Shown here: positions 1 to 15,508 of the stretch, in pieces
Numbering within the stretch: position 1 is the first letter of the stretch
Layout: each line of letters starts with the position of its first letter
DNA from: Calliopsis andreniformis
Lineage: Eukaryota; Arthropoda; Insecta; Hymenoptera; Andrenidae
Direction: 5' to 3'
Length of the DNA stretch: 64,000 nucleotides
NCBI RefSeq assembly: GCF_051401765.1
Contig: NW_027480592.1
Location: forward strand, 744,001-808,000
Notes under the pieces: model-generated
What the model was told of the DNA's origin: nothing
The model's database searches: none
What the model saw: the letters and a program-made list of their open reading frames with translations, nothing else
Position numbers and translations under genes: made by a program

Positions 1-1289
1 GCTATAATAACGATTATTAAGGTTGTTTCCATGATAATTCTGTTTATTATTTCGATGTTATGACTACTACAGTTAGCATAACTATTACTATGGTTATTAC
101 GACTTTTGTGACTGATGCTATGATTAGTATGCTTATTATTACGATTGTTATGATTGTTGTGGTTATTATGACGATTACTATGATTATTATGGTTGACAGT
201 GTGGTTATTATGATTATAATTTAGATTATTAAGGCTATTACAATTATTATGGTTTTCATGGCTATTATAATGGTTATTATGATTGTTTCCAAGTTTATTA
301 TGGTTATTATTATGATTATTACGATTATTATGTTTCATAGTGTGATTATGACGAATATTATGATCATCACTAAGATTATTCTGGTGATTATGACTAATAC
401 GATTATTATGGTTATAATAACGATTATAAAGGTTATTTCCATGAAAATTCTGTTTATTACCACGATGATATGATTATTACAGTTAGTATAACTATTACTA
501 TGCTTATTGCGGCTATTATGATTGTTGCTATGATTATTAGGATTATTGCTACGATTGTTATGATTGTTGTGGTTATTATGACGATTACTATGATTATTAT
601 GGTTGATAGTGTGGTTATTATGATTATTATCTAGATTATTATGGCTGTTACGTTTATTATGGTCTTTATGGACATCACAATGGTTATTATGATTGCTTCG
701 AAGTTTATTATGGTTATTATTATGGTTATTATGATTATTATGTTTCATAGTATGATTATGACGAATATTATGATCATCACTAAGATTATTCTGGTGGTTT
801 TGACTAAGACGATTATTATGGCTATAATAACGATTATTAATGTTATTTCCAAGGTAATTCTGTTTACTATTACGTTGTTATGATTATTAGAGTTAGTCTA
901 ACTATTACTACGATTATTGCGGCTATTATGATTGTTGCTACGGTTATCATAGTTATTATTATGATTGTTATGATTTTTGTGGTTATAATGACGTTTACTA
1001 TGATTATTATGGTTGATAGTAATGTTATTATGAGTATCATGCAGATTATTATGGCTATTACGATTATTATGGTTTTTATGGCCATTATATTGGTTATTAT
1101 GATTCTTTCCAGGTTTATTATGGTTCTTATTGTGATTATTATCATTATTATGTTTCATAGTATGATTATGACGTATATAATCATAATCACTAAGACTATT
1201 TTGGTGATTATGACTATTACGATTATTATGGCCATAATAACGATTATTAAGGATATTTCCATGATAATTCTGTTTATTATTTCGATGTT

Positions 1290-3069
1290 ATGATTACTAC
1301 AGTTAGCATAACTATTACTATGATTATTACGACTATTATGACTGTTGCTATGATTATTATGGTTATTATTACGATTGTTATGATTGTTGTGTTTATTACG
1401 ACGATTACTATGATTATTATGGTTGATAGTGTGGTTACTATGATTATCATTTATATTATCATGCCTATTATGCTTATTATGGTTTTTATTGCCATCACAA
1501 TGGTTATTATGATTGCTTCCAAGTTTATTATGGTTATTATTATGGTTACTATGATTATTATGTTTCATAGTATGATTATGCCGAATATTATGATCATCAC
1601 TAAGATTATTCTGGTGGTTTTGACTATGACGATTATTATGGCCATAATAACGATTATTAATGTTATTTCCAAGGTAATTCTGTTTATTATTACGTCGTTA
1701 TGATTATTAGAGTTAGTCTAACTATTACTACGTTTATTACGGCTATTATGATTGTTGCAACGATTATCATAGTTATTATTATGATTGTTATGATTTTTGT
1801 GGTTATTATGACGGTTACTATGATTATTATGGATCATAGTATGGTTATTATGATTATAATGCAGATTATTATGGCTATTTCGATTATTGTGGTTTTTATG
1901 GCCATTATAATGGTTATTATGATTGTTTCCAAGTTTATTATGGTTGTTATTATGATTATTATGATTATTATGTTTCATAGTATGATTATGACGAATATTA
2001 TGATCATCACTCAGATTATTCTGGTGATTATGTCTATTACGATTATTATAGCTATAATAGCGATTATTAAGGTTATTTCCATGACAATTCTGTTTATTAT
2101 AACGATGTTATGATTATTGCAGTTAGTATAACTATTACTATGACTATTACGACTATTTTGACTGTTGCTATGATTATTATGATTATTATTACGGTTGTTA
2201 TGATTGTTGTGGTTATTATGACGATTACTATGATTATTATGGTTGATAGTATGGTTATTATGATTATCATTCAGATTATTATGGCTATTATGGTTATTAT
2301 GGTTTTTATGGCCATTATAATGGTTATTATGATCGTTTTCAAGTTTATTATGGTTATTATTATGATTAGTACGATTATTATGGTTCCTAGTATGATTATG
2401 GCGAATATTATGGTCATCACTAAGATTATAATGGCTATTATGATTAATATGGTTTTTATGGCTATCATAATGGTTATTCCGATTTTTCCAGATTTATTAT
2501 GGTTATTATTATGATTATTATGTTTTATAGTATGATTATGACGTATATTATGATCATCACTAAGATTATTCTGGTGATTACGACTATTACGATTATTATG
2601 GCTATAATAACGATTATTAATGTTATTTCCAAGGTAATTCTGGTTATTATTACGTTGTTATGATTATTAGAGTTAGTCTAACTATTACTACGATTATTAC
2701 GGCTATTATGATTGTTGCTAAGATTATCATAGTTAATATTATGATTGTTATGATTTTTGTGGTTATTATGACGTTTACTATGATTATTATGGTTGATAGT
2801 ATGGTTATTATGATTATCATTCAGATTATTATGGCTATTATGATTATTATGGTTTTTATGGCCATTATAATGGTTGTTAAGATTCTTTCCAGGTTTATTA
2901 TGGATCTTATTATGATTATTATGATTATTATGTTTCATAGTATGATTATGACGTATATTATCATAATCACAAAGATTATTTTGGTGATTATGACTATTAC
3001 GATTATTATGGCTATAATAACGATTATTAAGGTTATTTCCATGATAATTCTGTTTAATATTTCGATGTT
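1290..3069 (+). repeat. Four-monomer module A2-B-C550-B
   Basis: Monomers 1290, 1700, 2110 (550 bp) and 2660. The same class order recurs at 11543-13322, 17558-19337, 20568-22346, 23563-25341, 33537-35315, 41055-42833, 42834-44612 and 44613-46391, and with an A1 first monomer at 7715-9493. It is the last four monomers of the 3010-bp unit. Confidence 0.82.
2110..2659 (+). repeat. 550-bp monomer variant (C550)
   Basis: Class C monomer lengthened by 140 bp. The segment from ATGGCTATTATGG (2281) through the CATCACTAAGATTAT box (about 2413-2428) is followed by a second version starting ATGGCTATTATGATTAATATGG at 2431. The two versions are offset by about 150 bp at their left and 140 bp at their right, so the second lacks about 9 bp. 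The second version, with GGCTATCATAATGG and TTTTTCCAG, resembles the same region of A-type monomers such as 3070. Confidence 0.85.
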
Positions 3070-4705
3070 ATGATTACTACAGTTAGCATAACTATTACTA
3101 TGATTATTACGACTATTATGACTGTTGCTATGATTATTATGGTTATTATTACGATTGTTATGGTTGTTGTGGATATTATGACGATTACTATGATTATTCT
3201 GGTTGACAGTGTGGTTATGAAGATTATCATTTAGATTATTATAGCTATTATGATTATTATGGTTTTTATGGCTATCATAATGGTTATTATGATTTTTCCA
3301 GGTTTATTAGGGTTATTATTATGTTTATTACGATTATTATGTTTGATAGTATGATTATGACGTATATTATGATCATCACTAAGATTATTCTGGTGATTAT
3401 GACTATTACGATTATTATGGCTATAATAACGATTATTAAGGTTATTTCCATGATAATTCTGTTTATTATTTCGATGTTATGATTACTACAGTTAGCATGA
3501 CTATTACTACGGTTATTAAGACTATTATGACTGTTGCTATGATTATTACGATTATTATTACGATTGTCATGATTGTTGCGGTTATTATGTCGATTACTAT
3601 GTTTATTATGGTTGACAGTGCGGTTATTATAATTATCATTTAGATTATTATGGCTATTACTATTATTATGGTTTTCATTGCTATTATAATGGTTATTATG
3701 ATTGCTTCCAAGTTTATTATGGTTATTATTATGGTTATTATGATTATTATGTTTCATAGTATGATTATGACGAATATTATGATCATCACTAAGATTATTC
3801 TGGTTTTGACTATGACGATTATTATGGCTATAATAACGATTATTAATGTTATTTCCAAGGTAATTCTGTTTATTATTACGTTGTTATGATTATTACAGTT
3901 AGTCTAACAATTACTACGATTATTACGGCTATTATGGTTGTTGCTACGATTATCATAGTTATTATTATGATTGTTATGATTTTTGTTGTTATTATGACGT
4001 TTACTATGATTATTCTGGTTGATAGTAAGGTTATTATGAGTATCATGCAGATTATTATGGCTATTACGATTATTATGGTTTTTATGGCCATTATATTGGT
4101 TATTATGATTCTTTCCAGGTTTATTATGGTTCTTATTATGATTATTATGATTATTATGTTTCATAGTATGATTATAACGTATACAATGATCATCACTCAG
4201 ATTGTTCTGGTGATTATGACTATTACGATTATTATGGCTATAATAACGATTATTAAGGTTATTTCCATGATAATTCTGTTTATTATTTCGATGTTATGAC
4301 TACTACAGTTAGCATAACTATTACTACGATTATTACGGCTATTATGATTGTTGCTACGATTATCATAGTTATTATTATGATTGTTATTATTTTTGTGGTT
4401 ATTATGACGTTTACTATGATTATTATGGTCGATAGTAAGGTTATTATGATTTTCACGCAGATTATTATGGCTATTACGATTATTATGGTCCTTATTGCCA
4501 TTATAATGGTTATTATGATTGTTTCCAAGTTTATTATGGTTATTATTATGATTACTACGATTATTATGGTTCCTAGTATGATTATGACGAATATTATGAT
4601 CATCACTCAGATTATTCTGGTGATTATGTCTATTACGATTATTATAGCTATAATAACGATTATTAAGGTTATTTCCATGATAATTCTGTTTATTGTTACG
4701 ATGTT

Positions 4706-5255
4706 GTGATTATTACTGTTAGCATAACTATTACTACGGTTATTACGACTATTATGACTGTTGCTATGATTATTACGTTTATTATTACGATTGTCATGAT
4801 TGTTGTGGTTATTATGTCGATTACTATGATTATTATGGTTGACAGTGTGGTTATTATGATTATCATTTAGATTAATATGGCTATTACTATTATTATGGTT
4901 TTCATTGCTGTTACAATGGTTATTATGATTGTTTCCAAGTTTATCATGGTTATTATTATGATTATTACGATTATTATGTTTCATAGTGTGATTATGACGA
5001 ATATTATGGTCATCACTAAGATTATAATGGCTATTATGATTAATATGGTTTTTATGGCTATCATAATGGTTATTCCGATTTTTCCAGGTTTATTATGGTT
5101 ATTATTATGATTATTATGTATTATAGTATGATTATGACGTATGTCATGATCATCACTAAGATTATTCTGGTGATTATGACTATTACGATTATTATGGCTA
5201 TCATAACGATTATTAATGTTATTTCCAAGGTAATTCTGGTTATTATTACGTTGTT
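4706..5255 (+). repeat. 550-bp monomer variant with A-type start
   Basis: Carries the same internal 140-bp gain as the C550 units, but its first half is the A type (CTGTTAGCATAACT) and it starts GTG rather than ATG. The second half ends TATTCCGATTTTTCCAGG like the others. Probably a recombinant of an A-type monomer with a C550 unit. Confidence 0.8.
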
Positions 5256-7878
5256 ATGATTATTAGAGTTAGTCTAACTATTACTACGATTATTACGGCT
5301 ATTATGATTGTTGCTACGATTATCATAGTTAATATTATGCTTGTTATGATTTTTGTGGTTATTATGACGTTTACTATGATTATTATGGTTGATGGTAAGG
5401 TTATTATGATTATCATGCAGATTATTATGGCTATTACGATTCTTATGGTATTATGGCCATTATAATGGTTATTATGATTGTTTCCAAGTTTATTATGGTT
5501 CTTATTATGATTATTATGATTATTATGTTTCATAGTATGATTATGACGAATATTATGATCATCACTCAGATTATTCTGGTGATTATGTCTATTACGATTA
5601 TTATAGTTATAATAACGATTATTAAGGTTATTTCCATGATAATTCTGTTTATTGTTACGATGTTGTGATTATTACAGTTAGCATAACTATTACTACGGTT
5701 ATTACGACTATTATGATTGTTGCTATGATTATTACGATTATTATTACGATTGTCATGATTGTTGTGGTTATTATGTCGATTACTATGATTATTATGGTTG
5801 ACAGTGTGGTTATTATGATTATCATTTAGATTAATATGGCTATTACTATTATTATGGTTTTCATTGCTATTATAATGGTTATTATGGTTGTTTCCAAGTT
5901 TATCATGGTTATTATTATGATTATTACGATTATTATGTTTCATTGTGTGATTATGACGAATATTATGATCATCACTAAGATTATTCTGGTGATTATGACT
6001 ATTACGATGATTATGGCTATAATAACGATTATTAAGGTTGTTTCCATGATAATTCTGTTTATTATTTCGATGTTATGACTCTTACAGTTAGCATAACTAT
6101 TACTATGGTTATTACGACTTTTGTGACTGTTGCTATGATTAGTATGCTTATTATTACGATTGTTATGATTGTTGTGGTTATTATGACGATTACTATGATT
6201 ATTATGGTTGACAGTGTGGTTATTATGATTATAATTTAGATTATTAAGGCTATTACAATTATTATGGTTTTCATGGCTATTATAATGGTTATTATGATTG
6301 TTTCCAAGTTTATTATGGTTATTATTATGATTATTACGATTATTATGTTTCATAGTGTGATTATGACGAATATTATGATCATCACTAAGATTATTCTGGT
6401 GATTATGTCTATTACGATTATTATGGTTATAATAACGATTATAAAGGTTATTTCCATGAAAATTCTGTTTATTACCACGATGATATGATTATTACAGTTA
6501 GTATAACTATTACTATGCTTATTGCGGCTATTATGATTGTTGCTATGATTATTAGGATTATTGCTACGATTGTTATGATTGTTGTGGTTATTATGACGAT
6601 TACTATGATTATTATGGTTGATAGTGTGGTTATTATGATTATTATCTAGATTATTATGGCTGTTACGTTTATTATGGTCTTTATGGACATCACAATGGTT
6701 ATTATGATTGCTTCCAAGTTTATTATGGTTATAATTATGGTTATTATGATTATTATGTTTCATAGTATGATTATGACGAATATTATGATCATCACTAAGA
6801 TTATTCTGGTGGTTTGAATTAAAACGATTATTATGGCTATAATAACGATTATTAATGTTATTTCCAAGGTAATTCTGTTTACTATTACGTTGTTATGATT
6901 ATTAGAGTTAGTCTAACTATTACTACGATTATTGCGGCTATTATGATTGTTGCTACGGTTATCATAGTTATTATTATGATTGTTATGATTTTTGTGGTTA
7001 TAATGACGTTTACTATGATTATTATGGTTGATAGTAATGTTATTATGAGTATTATGCAGATTATTATGGCTATTACGATTATTATGGTTTTTATGGCCAT
7101 TATATTGGTTATTATGATTCTTTCCAGGTTTATTATGGTTCTTATTGTGATTATTATGATTATTATGTTTCATAGTATGATTATGACGTATATAATCATA
7201 ATCACTAAGACTGTTTTGGTGATTATGACTATTACGATTATTATGGCTATAATAACGATTATTAAGGCTATTTCCATGATAATTCTGTTTATTATTTCGA
7301 TGTTATGATTACTACAGTTAGCATAACTATTACTATGATTATTACGACTATTATGACTGTTGCTATGATTATTATGGTTATTATTACGATTGTTATGATT
7401 GTTGTGTTTATTACGACGATTACTATGATTATTATGGTTGATAGTGTGGTTATTATGATTATCATTTAGATTATTATGGCTATTACTATTATTATGGTTT
7501 TCATTGCTAATATAATGGTTATTATGATTGTTTCCAAGTTTATAATGGTTATTATTATGATTATTACGATTATTATGTTTCATAGTGTGATTATGACGAA
7601 TATTATGATCATTACTAAGATTATTCTGGTGATTATGACTATTACGATTATTATGGCTATAATAACGATTATTAAGGTTATTTCCATGATAATTCTGTTT
7701 ATTATTTCGATGTTATGACTACTACAGTTAGCATAACTATTACTATGGTTATTACGACTTTTGTGACTGTTGCTATGATTAGTATGCTTATTATTACGAT
7801 TGTTATGATTGTTGTGGTTATTGTGACGATTACTATGATTATTATGGTTGATAGTGTGGTTATTATGATTATCATTTA

Positions 7879-9390
7879 TATTATTATGCCTATTATGCTT
7901 ATTATGGCTTTTATTGACATCACAATGGTTATTATGATTGCTTCCAAGTTTATTATGGTTATTATTATGGTTACTATGATTATTATGTTTCATAGTATGA
8001 TTATGCCGAATATTATGATCATCACTAAGATTATTCTGGTGGTTTTGACTATGACGATTATTATGGCTATAATAACGATTATTAATGTTATTTCCAAGGT
8101 AATTCTGTTTATTATTACGTCGTTATGATTATTAGAGTTAGTCTAACTATTACTACGTTTATTACGGCTATTATGATTGTTGCTACGATTATCATAGTTA
8201 TTATTATGATTGTTATGATTTTTGTGGTTATTATGACGGTTACTATGATTATTATGGATCATAGTATGGTTATTATGATTATAATGCAGATTATTATGAC
8301 TATTTCGATTATTATGGTTTTTATGGCCATTATAATGGTTATTATGACTGTTTCCAAGTTTATTATGGTTGTTATTATGATTATTATGATTATTATGTTT
8401 CATAGTATGATTATGACGAATAGTATGATCATCACTCAGATTATTCTGGTGATTATGTCTATTACGATTATTATAGCTATAATAGCGATTATTAAGGTTA
8501 TTTCCATGACAATTCTGTTTATTATAACGATGTTATGATTATTACAGTTAGTATAACTATTACTATGACTATTACGACTATTTTGTCTGTTGCTATGATT
8601 ATTATGATTATTATTACGGTTGTTATGATTGTTGTGGTTATTATGACGATTACTATGATTATTATGGTTGATAGTATGGTTATTATGATTATCATTCAGA
8701 TTATTATGGCTATTATGATTATTATGGTTTTTATGGCCATTATAACGGTTATTATGATCGTTTTCAAGTTTATTATGGTTATTATTATGACTAGTACGAT
8801 TATTATGGTTCCTAGTATGATTATGGCGAATATTAAGGTCATCACTAACATTATAATTGCTATTATGATTAATATGGTTTTTATGGCTATCATAATGGTT
8901 ATTCCGATTTTTCCAGGTTTATTATGGTTATTATTATGATTATTATGTTTTATAGTATGATTATGACGTATATTATGATCATCACTAAGATTATTCTGGT
9001 GATTACGACTATTACGATTATTATGGCTATAATAACGGTTATTAATGTTATTTCCAAGGTAATTCTGGTTATTATTACGTTGTTATGATTATTAGAGTTA
9101 GTCTAACTATTACCACGATTATTACGGCTATTATGATTGTTGCTAAGATTATCATAGTTAATATTATGATTGTTATGATTTTTGTGGTTATTATGACGTT
9201 TACTATGATTATTATGGTTGATAGTATGGTTATTATGATTATCACGCAGATTATTATGGCTATTACGATTATTATGGTTTTTATGGCCATTATAATGGTT
9301 ATTATGATTCTTTCCTGGTTTATTATGGTTCTTATTATGATTATTATGATTATTATGTTTCATAGTATGATTATGACGTATATTATCATA
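7879..9390 (+). repeat. Continuation of the long duplication at offset 9843, copy 1
   Basis: Monomers 8125, 8535 and 9085 correspond to 17968, 18378 and 18928. They differ at several sites, for example in 8125-8534 against 17968-18377, so this stretch is clearly less similar than 1-7468 is to its copy. The pairing is lost after about 9390. Confidence 0.75.
8535..9084 (+). repeat. 550-bp monomer variant (C550)
   Basis: Same structure as 2110-2659, with private changes such as ATTAAGGTCATCACTAACATT near 8831. Partner of 18378 in the 9843-offset part of the long duplication. Confidence 0.83.
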
Positions 9391-12362
9391 ATCACAAAGA
9401 TTATTTTGGTGATTATGACTATTACGATTATTATGGCTATAATAACGATTATTAAGTTATTTCCATGATAATTCTGTTTATTACTTCGATGTTATGATTA
9501 CTACAGTTAGCATAACTATTACTATGATTATTACGACTATTATGACTGTTGCAATGATTATTATGATTATTATTACGATTGTTATGATTGTTGTGGATAT
9601 TATGACGATTACTATGATTATTCTGGTTGACAGTGTGGTTATTAAGATTATCAGTTAGATTATTATGGCTATTATGATTATTATGGTTTTTATGGCTATC
9701 ATAATGGTTATTATGATTTTTCCAGAATTATTATGGTTATTATTATGTTTATTACGATTATTATGTTTCATAGTATGATTATGACGAATATTATGATCAT
9801 CACTAAGATTATTCTGGTGATTATGACTATTACGATTTTTAAGGCTATAATAACGATTATTAAGGCTATTTCCATGATAATTCTGTTTATTATTTCGATG
9901 TTATGATTACTACAGTTAGCATATCTATTACTATGATTATTACGACTATTATGACTGTTGCTATGATTATTACGATTATTATTACGATTGTTATGATTGT
10001 TGTGGTTATTATGACGATTACTATGATTATTATGGTTGATAGTGTGGTTATTATGATTATCATTTAGATTATTATGCCTATTATGGTTATTATGGTTTTT
10101 ATGGCTATTATAATGGTTATTATGATTGCTTCCATGTTTATTATGGTTATTATTGTGATTATTACGATTATTATGTTTCATAGTGTGATTATGACGAATA
10201 TTATGATCACCTCTAAGATTATTCTGGTGATTATGACTATTACGATGATTATGGCTATAATAACGATTATTAAGGTTGTTTCCATGATAATTCTGTTTAT
10301 TATTTCGATGTTATGACTACTACAGTTAGCATAACTATTACTATGGTTATTACGACTTTTGTGACTGATGCTATGATTAGTATGCTTATTATTACGATTG
10401 TTATGATTGTTGTGGTTATTATGACGATTACTATGATTATTATGGTTGACAGTGTGGTTATTATGATTATAATTTAGATTATTAAGGCTATTACAATTAT
10501 TATGGTTTTCATGGCTATTATAATGGTTATTATGATTGTTTCCAAGTTTATTATGGTTATTATTATGATTATTACGATTATTATGTTTCATAGTGTGATT
10601 ATGACGAATATTATGATCATCACTAAGATTATTCTGGTGATTATGACTAATACGATTATTATGGTTATAATAACGATTATAAAGGTTATTTCCATGAAAA
10701 TTCTGTTTATTACCACGATGATATGATTATTACAGTTAGTATAACTATTACTATGCTTATTGCGGCTATTATGATTGTTGCTATGATTATTAGGATTATT
10801 GCTACGATTGTTATGATTGTTGTGGTTATTATGACGATTACTATGATTATTATGGTTGATAGTGTGGTTATTATGATTATTATCTAGATTATTATGGCTG
10901 TTACGTTTATTATGGTCTTTATGGACATCACAATGGTTATTATGATTGCTTCGAAGTTTATTATGGTTATTATTATGGTTATTATGATTATTATGTTTCA
11001 TAGTATGATTATGACGAATATTATGATCATCACTAAGATTATTCTGGTGGTTTTGACTAAGACGATTATTATGGCTATAATAACGATTATTAATGTTATT
11101 TCCAAGGTAATTCTGTTTACTATTACGTTGTTATGATTATTAGAGTTAGTCTAACTATTACTACGATTATTGCGGCTATTATGATTGTTGCTACGGTTAT
11201 CATAGTTATTATTATGATTGTTATGATTTTTGTGGTTATAATGACGTTTACTATGATTATTATGGTTGATAGTAATGTTATTATGAGTATCATGCAGATT
11301 ATTATGGCTATTACGATTATTATGGTTTTTATGGCCATTATATTGGTTATTATGATTCTTTCCAGGTTTATTATGGTTCTTATTGTGATTATTATCATTA
11401 TTATGTTTCATAGTATGATTATGACGTATATAATCATAATCACTAAGACTATTTTGGTGATTATGACTATTACGATTATTATGGCCATAATAACGATTAT
11501 TAAGGATATTTCCATGATAATTCTGTTTATTATTTCGATGTTATGATTACTACAGTTAGCATAACTATTACTATGATTATTACGACTATTATGACTGTTG
11601 CTATGATTATTATGGTTATTATTACGATTGTTATGATTGTTGTGTTTATTACGACGATTACTATGATTATTATGGTTGATAGTGTGGTTACTATGATTAT
11701 CATTTATATTATCATGCCTATTATGCTTATTATGGTTTTTATTGCCATCACAATGGTTATTATGATTGCTTCCAAGTTTATTATGGTTATTATTATGGTT
11801 ACTATGATTATTATGTTTCATAGTATGATTATGCCGAATATTATGATCATCACTAAGATTATTCTGGTGGTTTTGACTATGACGATTATTATGGCCATAA
11901 TAACGATTATTAATGTTATTTCCAAGGTAATTCTGTTTATTATTACGTCGTTATGATTATTAGAGTTAGTCTAACTATTACTACGTTTATTACGGCTATT
12001 ATGATTGTTGCAACGATTATCATAGTTATTATTATGATTGTTATGATTTTTGTGGTTATTATGACGGTTACTATGATTATTATGGATCATAGTATGGTTA
12101 TTATGATTATAATGCAGATTATTATGGCTATTTCGATTATTGTGGTTTTTATGGCCATTATAATGGTTATTATGATTGTTTCCAAGTTTATTATGGTTGT
12201 TATTATGATTATTATGATTATTATGTTTCATAGTATGATTATGACGAATATTATGATCATCACTCAGATTATTCTGGTGATTATGTCTATTACGATTATT
12301 ATAGCTATAATAGCGATTATTAAGGTTATTTCCATGACAATTCTGTTTATTATAACGATGTT

Positions 12363-12912
12363 ATGATTATTGCAGTTAGTATAACTATTACTATGACTAT
12401 TACGACTATTTTGACTGTTGCTATGATTATTATGATTATTATTACGGTTGTTATGATTGTTGTGGTTATTATGACGATTACTATGATTATTATGGTTGAT
12501 AGTATGGTTATTATGATTATCATTCAGATTATTATGGCTATTATGGTTATTATGGTTTTTATGGCCATTATAATGGTTATTATGATCGTTTTCAAGTTTA
12601 TTATGGTTATTATTATGATTAGTACGATTATTATGGTTCCTAGTATGATTATGGCGAATATTATGGTCATCACTAAGATTATAATGGCTATTATGATTAA
12701 TATGGTTTTTATGGCTATCATAATGGTTATTCCGATTTTTCCAGATTTATTATGGTTATTATTATGATTATTATGTTTTATAGTATGATTATGACGTATA
12801 TTATGATCATCACTAAGATTATTCTGCTGATTACGACTATTACGATTATTATGGCTATAATAACGATTATTAATGTTATTTCCAAGGTAATTCTGGTTAT
12901 TATTACGTTGTT
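12363..12912 (+). repeat. 550-bp monomer variant (C550)
   Basis: Copy of 2110-2659 in the 10253-bp duplication; one difference noticed, C at 12827. Confidence 0.87.
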
Positions 12913-14958
12913 ATGATTATTAGAGTTAGTCTAACTATTACTACGATTATTACGGCTATTATGATTGTTGCTAAGATTATCATAGTTAATATTATGATTG
13001 TTATGATTTTTGTGGTTATTATGACGTTTACTATGATTATTATGGTTGATAGTATGGTTATTATGATTATCATTCAGATTATTATGGCTATTATGATTAT
13101 TATGGTTTTTATGGCCATTATAATGGTTGTTAAGATTCTTTCCAGGTTTATTATGGATCTTATTATGATTATTATGATTATTATGTTTCATAGTATGATT
13201 ATGACGTATATTATCATAATCACAAAGATTATTTTGGTGATTATGACTATTACGATTATTATGGCTATAATAACGATTATTAAGGTTATTTCCATGATAA
13301 TTCTGTTTAATATTTCGATGTTATGATTACTACAGTTAGCATAACTATTACTATGATTATTACGACTATTATGACTGTTGCTATGATTATTATGGTTATT
13401 ATTACGATTGTTATGGTTGTTGTGGATATTATGACGATTACTATGATTATTCTGGTTGACAGTGTGGTTATGAAGATTATCATTTAGATTATTATAGCTA
13501 TTATGATTATTATGGTTTTTATGGCTATCATAATGGTTATTATGATTTTTCCAGGTTTATTAGGGTTATTATTATGTTTATTACGATTATTATGTTTGAT
13601 AGTATGATTATGACGTATATTATGATCATCACTAAGATTATTCTGGTGATTATGACTATTACGATTATTATGGCTATAATAACGATTATTAAGGTTATTT
13701 CCATGATAATTCTGTTTATTATTTCGATGTTATGATTACTACAGTTAGCATGACTATTACTACGGTTATTAAGACTATTATGACTGTTGCTATGATTATT
13801 ACGATTATTATTACGATTGTCATGATTGTTGCGGTTATTATGTCGATTACTATGTTTATTATGGTTGACAGTGCGGTTATTATAATTATCATTTAGATTA
13901 TTATGGCTATTACTATTATTATGGTTTTCATTGCTATTATAATGGTTATTATGATTGCTTCCAAGTTTATTATGGTTATTATTATGGTTATTATGATTAT
14001 TATGTTTCATAGTATGATTATGACGAATATTATGATCATCACTAAGATTATTCTGGTTTTGACTATGACGATTATTATGGCTATAATAACGATTATTAAT
14101 GTTATTTCCAAGGTAATTCTGTTTATTATTACGTTGTTATGATTATTACAGTTAGTCTAACAATTACTACGATTATTACGGCTATTATGGTTGTTGCTAC
14201 GATTATCATAGTTATTATTATGATTGTTATGATTTTTGTTGTTATTATGACGTTTACTATGATTATTCTGGTTGATAGTAAGGTTATTATGAGTATCATG
14301 CAGATTATTATGGCTATTACGATTATTATGGTTTTTATGGCCATTATATTGGTTATTATGATTCTTTCCAGGTTTATTATGGTTCTTATTATGATTATTA
14401 TGATTATTATGTTTCATAGTATGATTATAACGTATACAATGATCATCACTCAGATTGTTCTGGTGATTATGACTATTACGATTATTATGGCTATAATAAC
14501 GATTATTAAGGTTATTTCCATGATAATTCTGTTTATTATTTCGATGTTATGACTACTACAGTTAGCATAACTATTACTACGATTATTACGGCTATTATGA
14601 TTGTTGCTACGATTATCATAGTTATTATTATGATTGTTATTATTTTTGTGGTTATTATGACGTTTACTATGATTATTATGGTCGATAGTAAGGTTATTAT
14701 GATTTTCACGCAGATTATTATGGCTATTACGATTATTATGGTCCTTATTGCCATTATAATGGTTATTATGATTGTTTCCAAGTTTATTATGGTTATTATT
14801 ATGATTACTACGATTATTATGGTTCCTAGTATGATTATGACGAATATTATGATCATCACTCAGATTATTCTGGTGATTATGTCTATTACGATTATTATAG
14901 CTATAATAACGATTATTAAGGTTATTTCCATGATAATTCTGTTTATTGTTACGATGTT

Positions 14959-15508
14959 GTGATTATTACTGTTAGCATAACTATTACTACGGTTATTACG
15001 ACTATTATGACTGTTGCTATGATTATTACGTTTATTATTACGATTGTCATGATTGTTGTGGTTATTATGTCGATTACTATGATTATTATGGTTGACAGTG
15101 TGGTTATTATGATTATCATTTAGATTAATATGGCTATTACTATTATTATGGTTTTCATTGCTGTTATAATGGTTATTATGATTGTTTCCAAGTTTATCAT
15201 GGTTATTATTATGATTATTACGATTATTATGTTTCATAGTGTGATTATGACGAATATTATGGTCATCACTAAGATTATAATGGCTATTATGATTAATATG
15301 GTTTTTATGGCTATCATAATGGTTATTCCGATTTTTCCAGGTTTATTATGGTTATTATTATGATTATTATGTATTATAGTATGATTATGACGTATGTCAT
15401 GATCATCACTAAGATTATTCTGGTGATTATGACTATTACGATTATTATGGCTATCATAACGATTATTAATGTTATTTCCAAGGTAATTCTGGTTATTATT
15501 ACGTTGTT
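14959..15508 (+). repeat. 550-bp monomer variant with A-type start
   Basis: Copy of 4706-5255 in the 10253-bp duplication; one difference noticed, T at 15167. Confidence 0.82.

Larger units (their letters stand above)
1..7468 (+). repeat. Long duplication, 10253-bp spacing, copy 1
   Basis: Matches 10254-17721 with constant offset. Only two substitutions were noticed: G at 2574 against C at 12827, and C at 4914 against T at 15167. The duplicated block spans 24 monomers from 60 to 10312, including three 550-bp units. It may begin before the window. At 7469 the two copies change sequence abruptly. Confidence 0.92.

Noticed and set aside
335..748. - strand Asn/His-rich ORFs beginning MKHNN (many examples)
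   Set aside because: Reverse reading of the same ATT/ATG/GTT text gives AAT, CAT and AAC codons. Same amplification argument; no promoter, intron or domain.
880..1293. 137-codon + strand ORFs, Ile/Met/Val/Thr-rich, one per monomer (many examples)
   Set aside because: They are the monomer's triplet text read in a stop-free frame. Residues are confined to a few codons, monomer length is 3n+2 so the frame is lost each time, and both strands are open at once.
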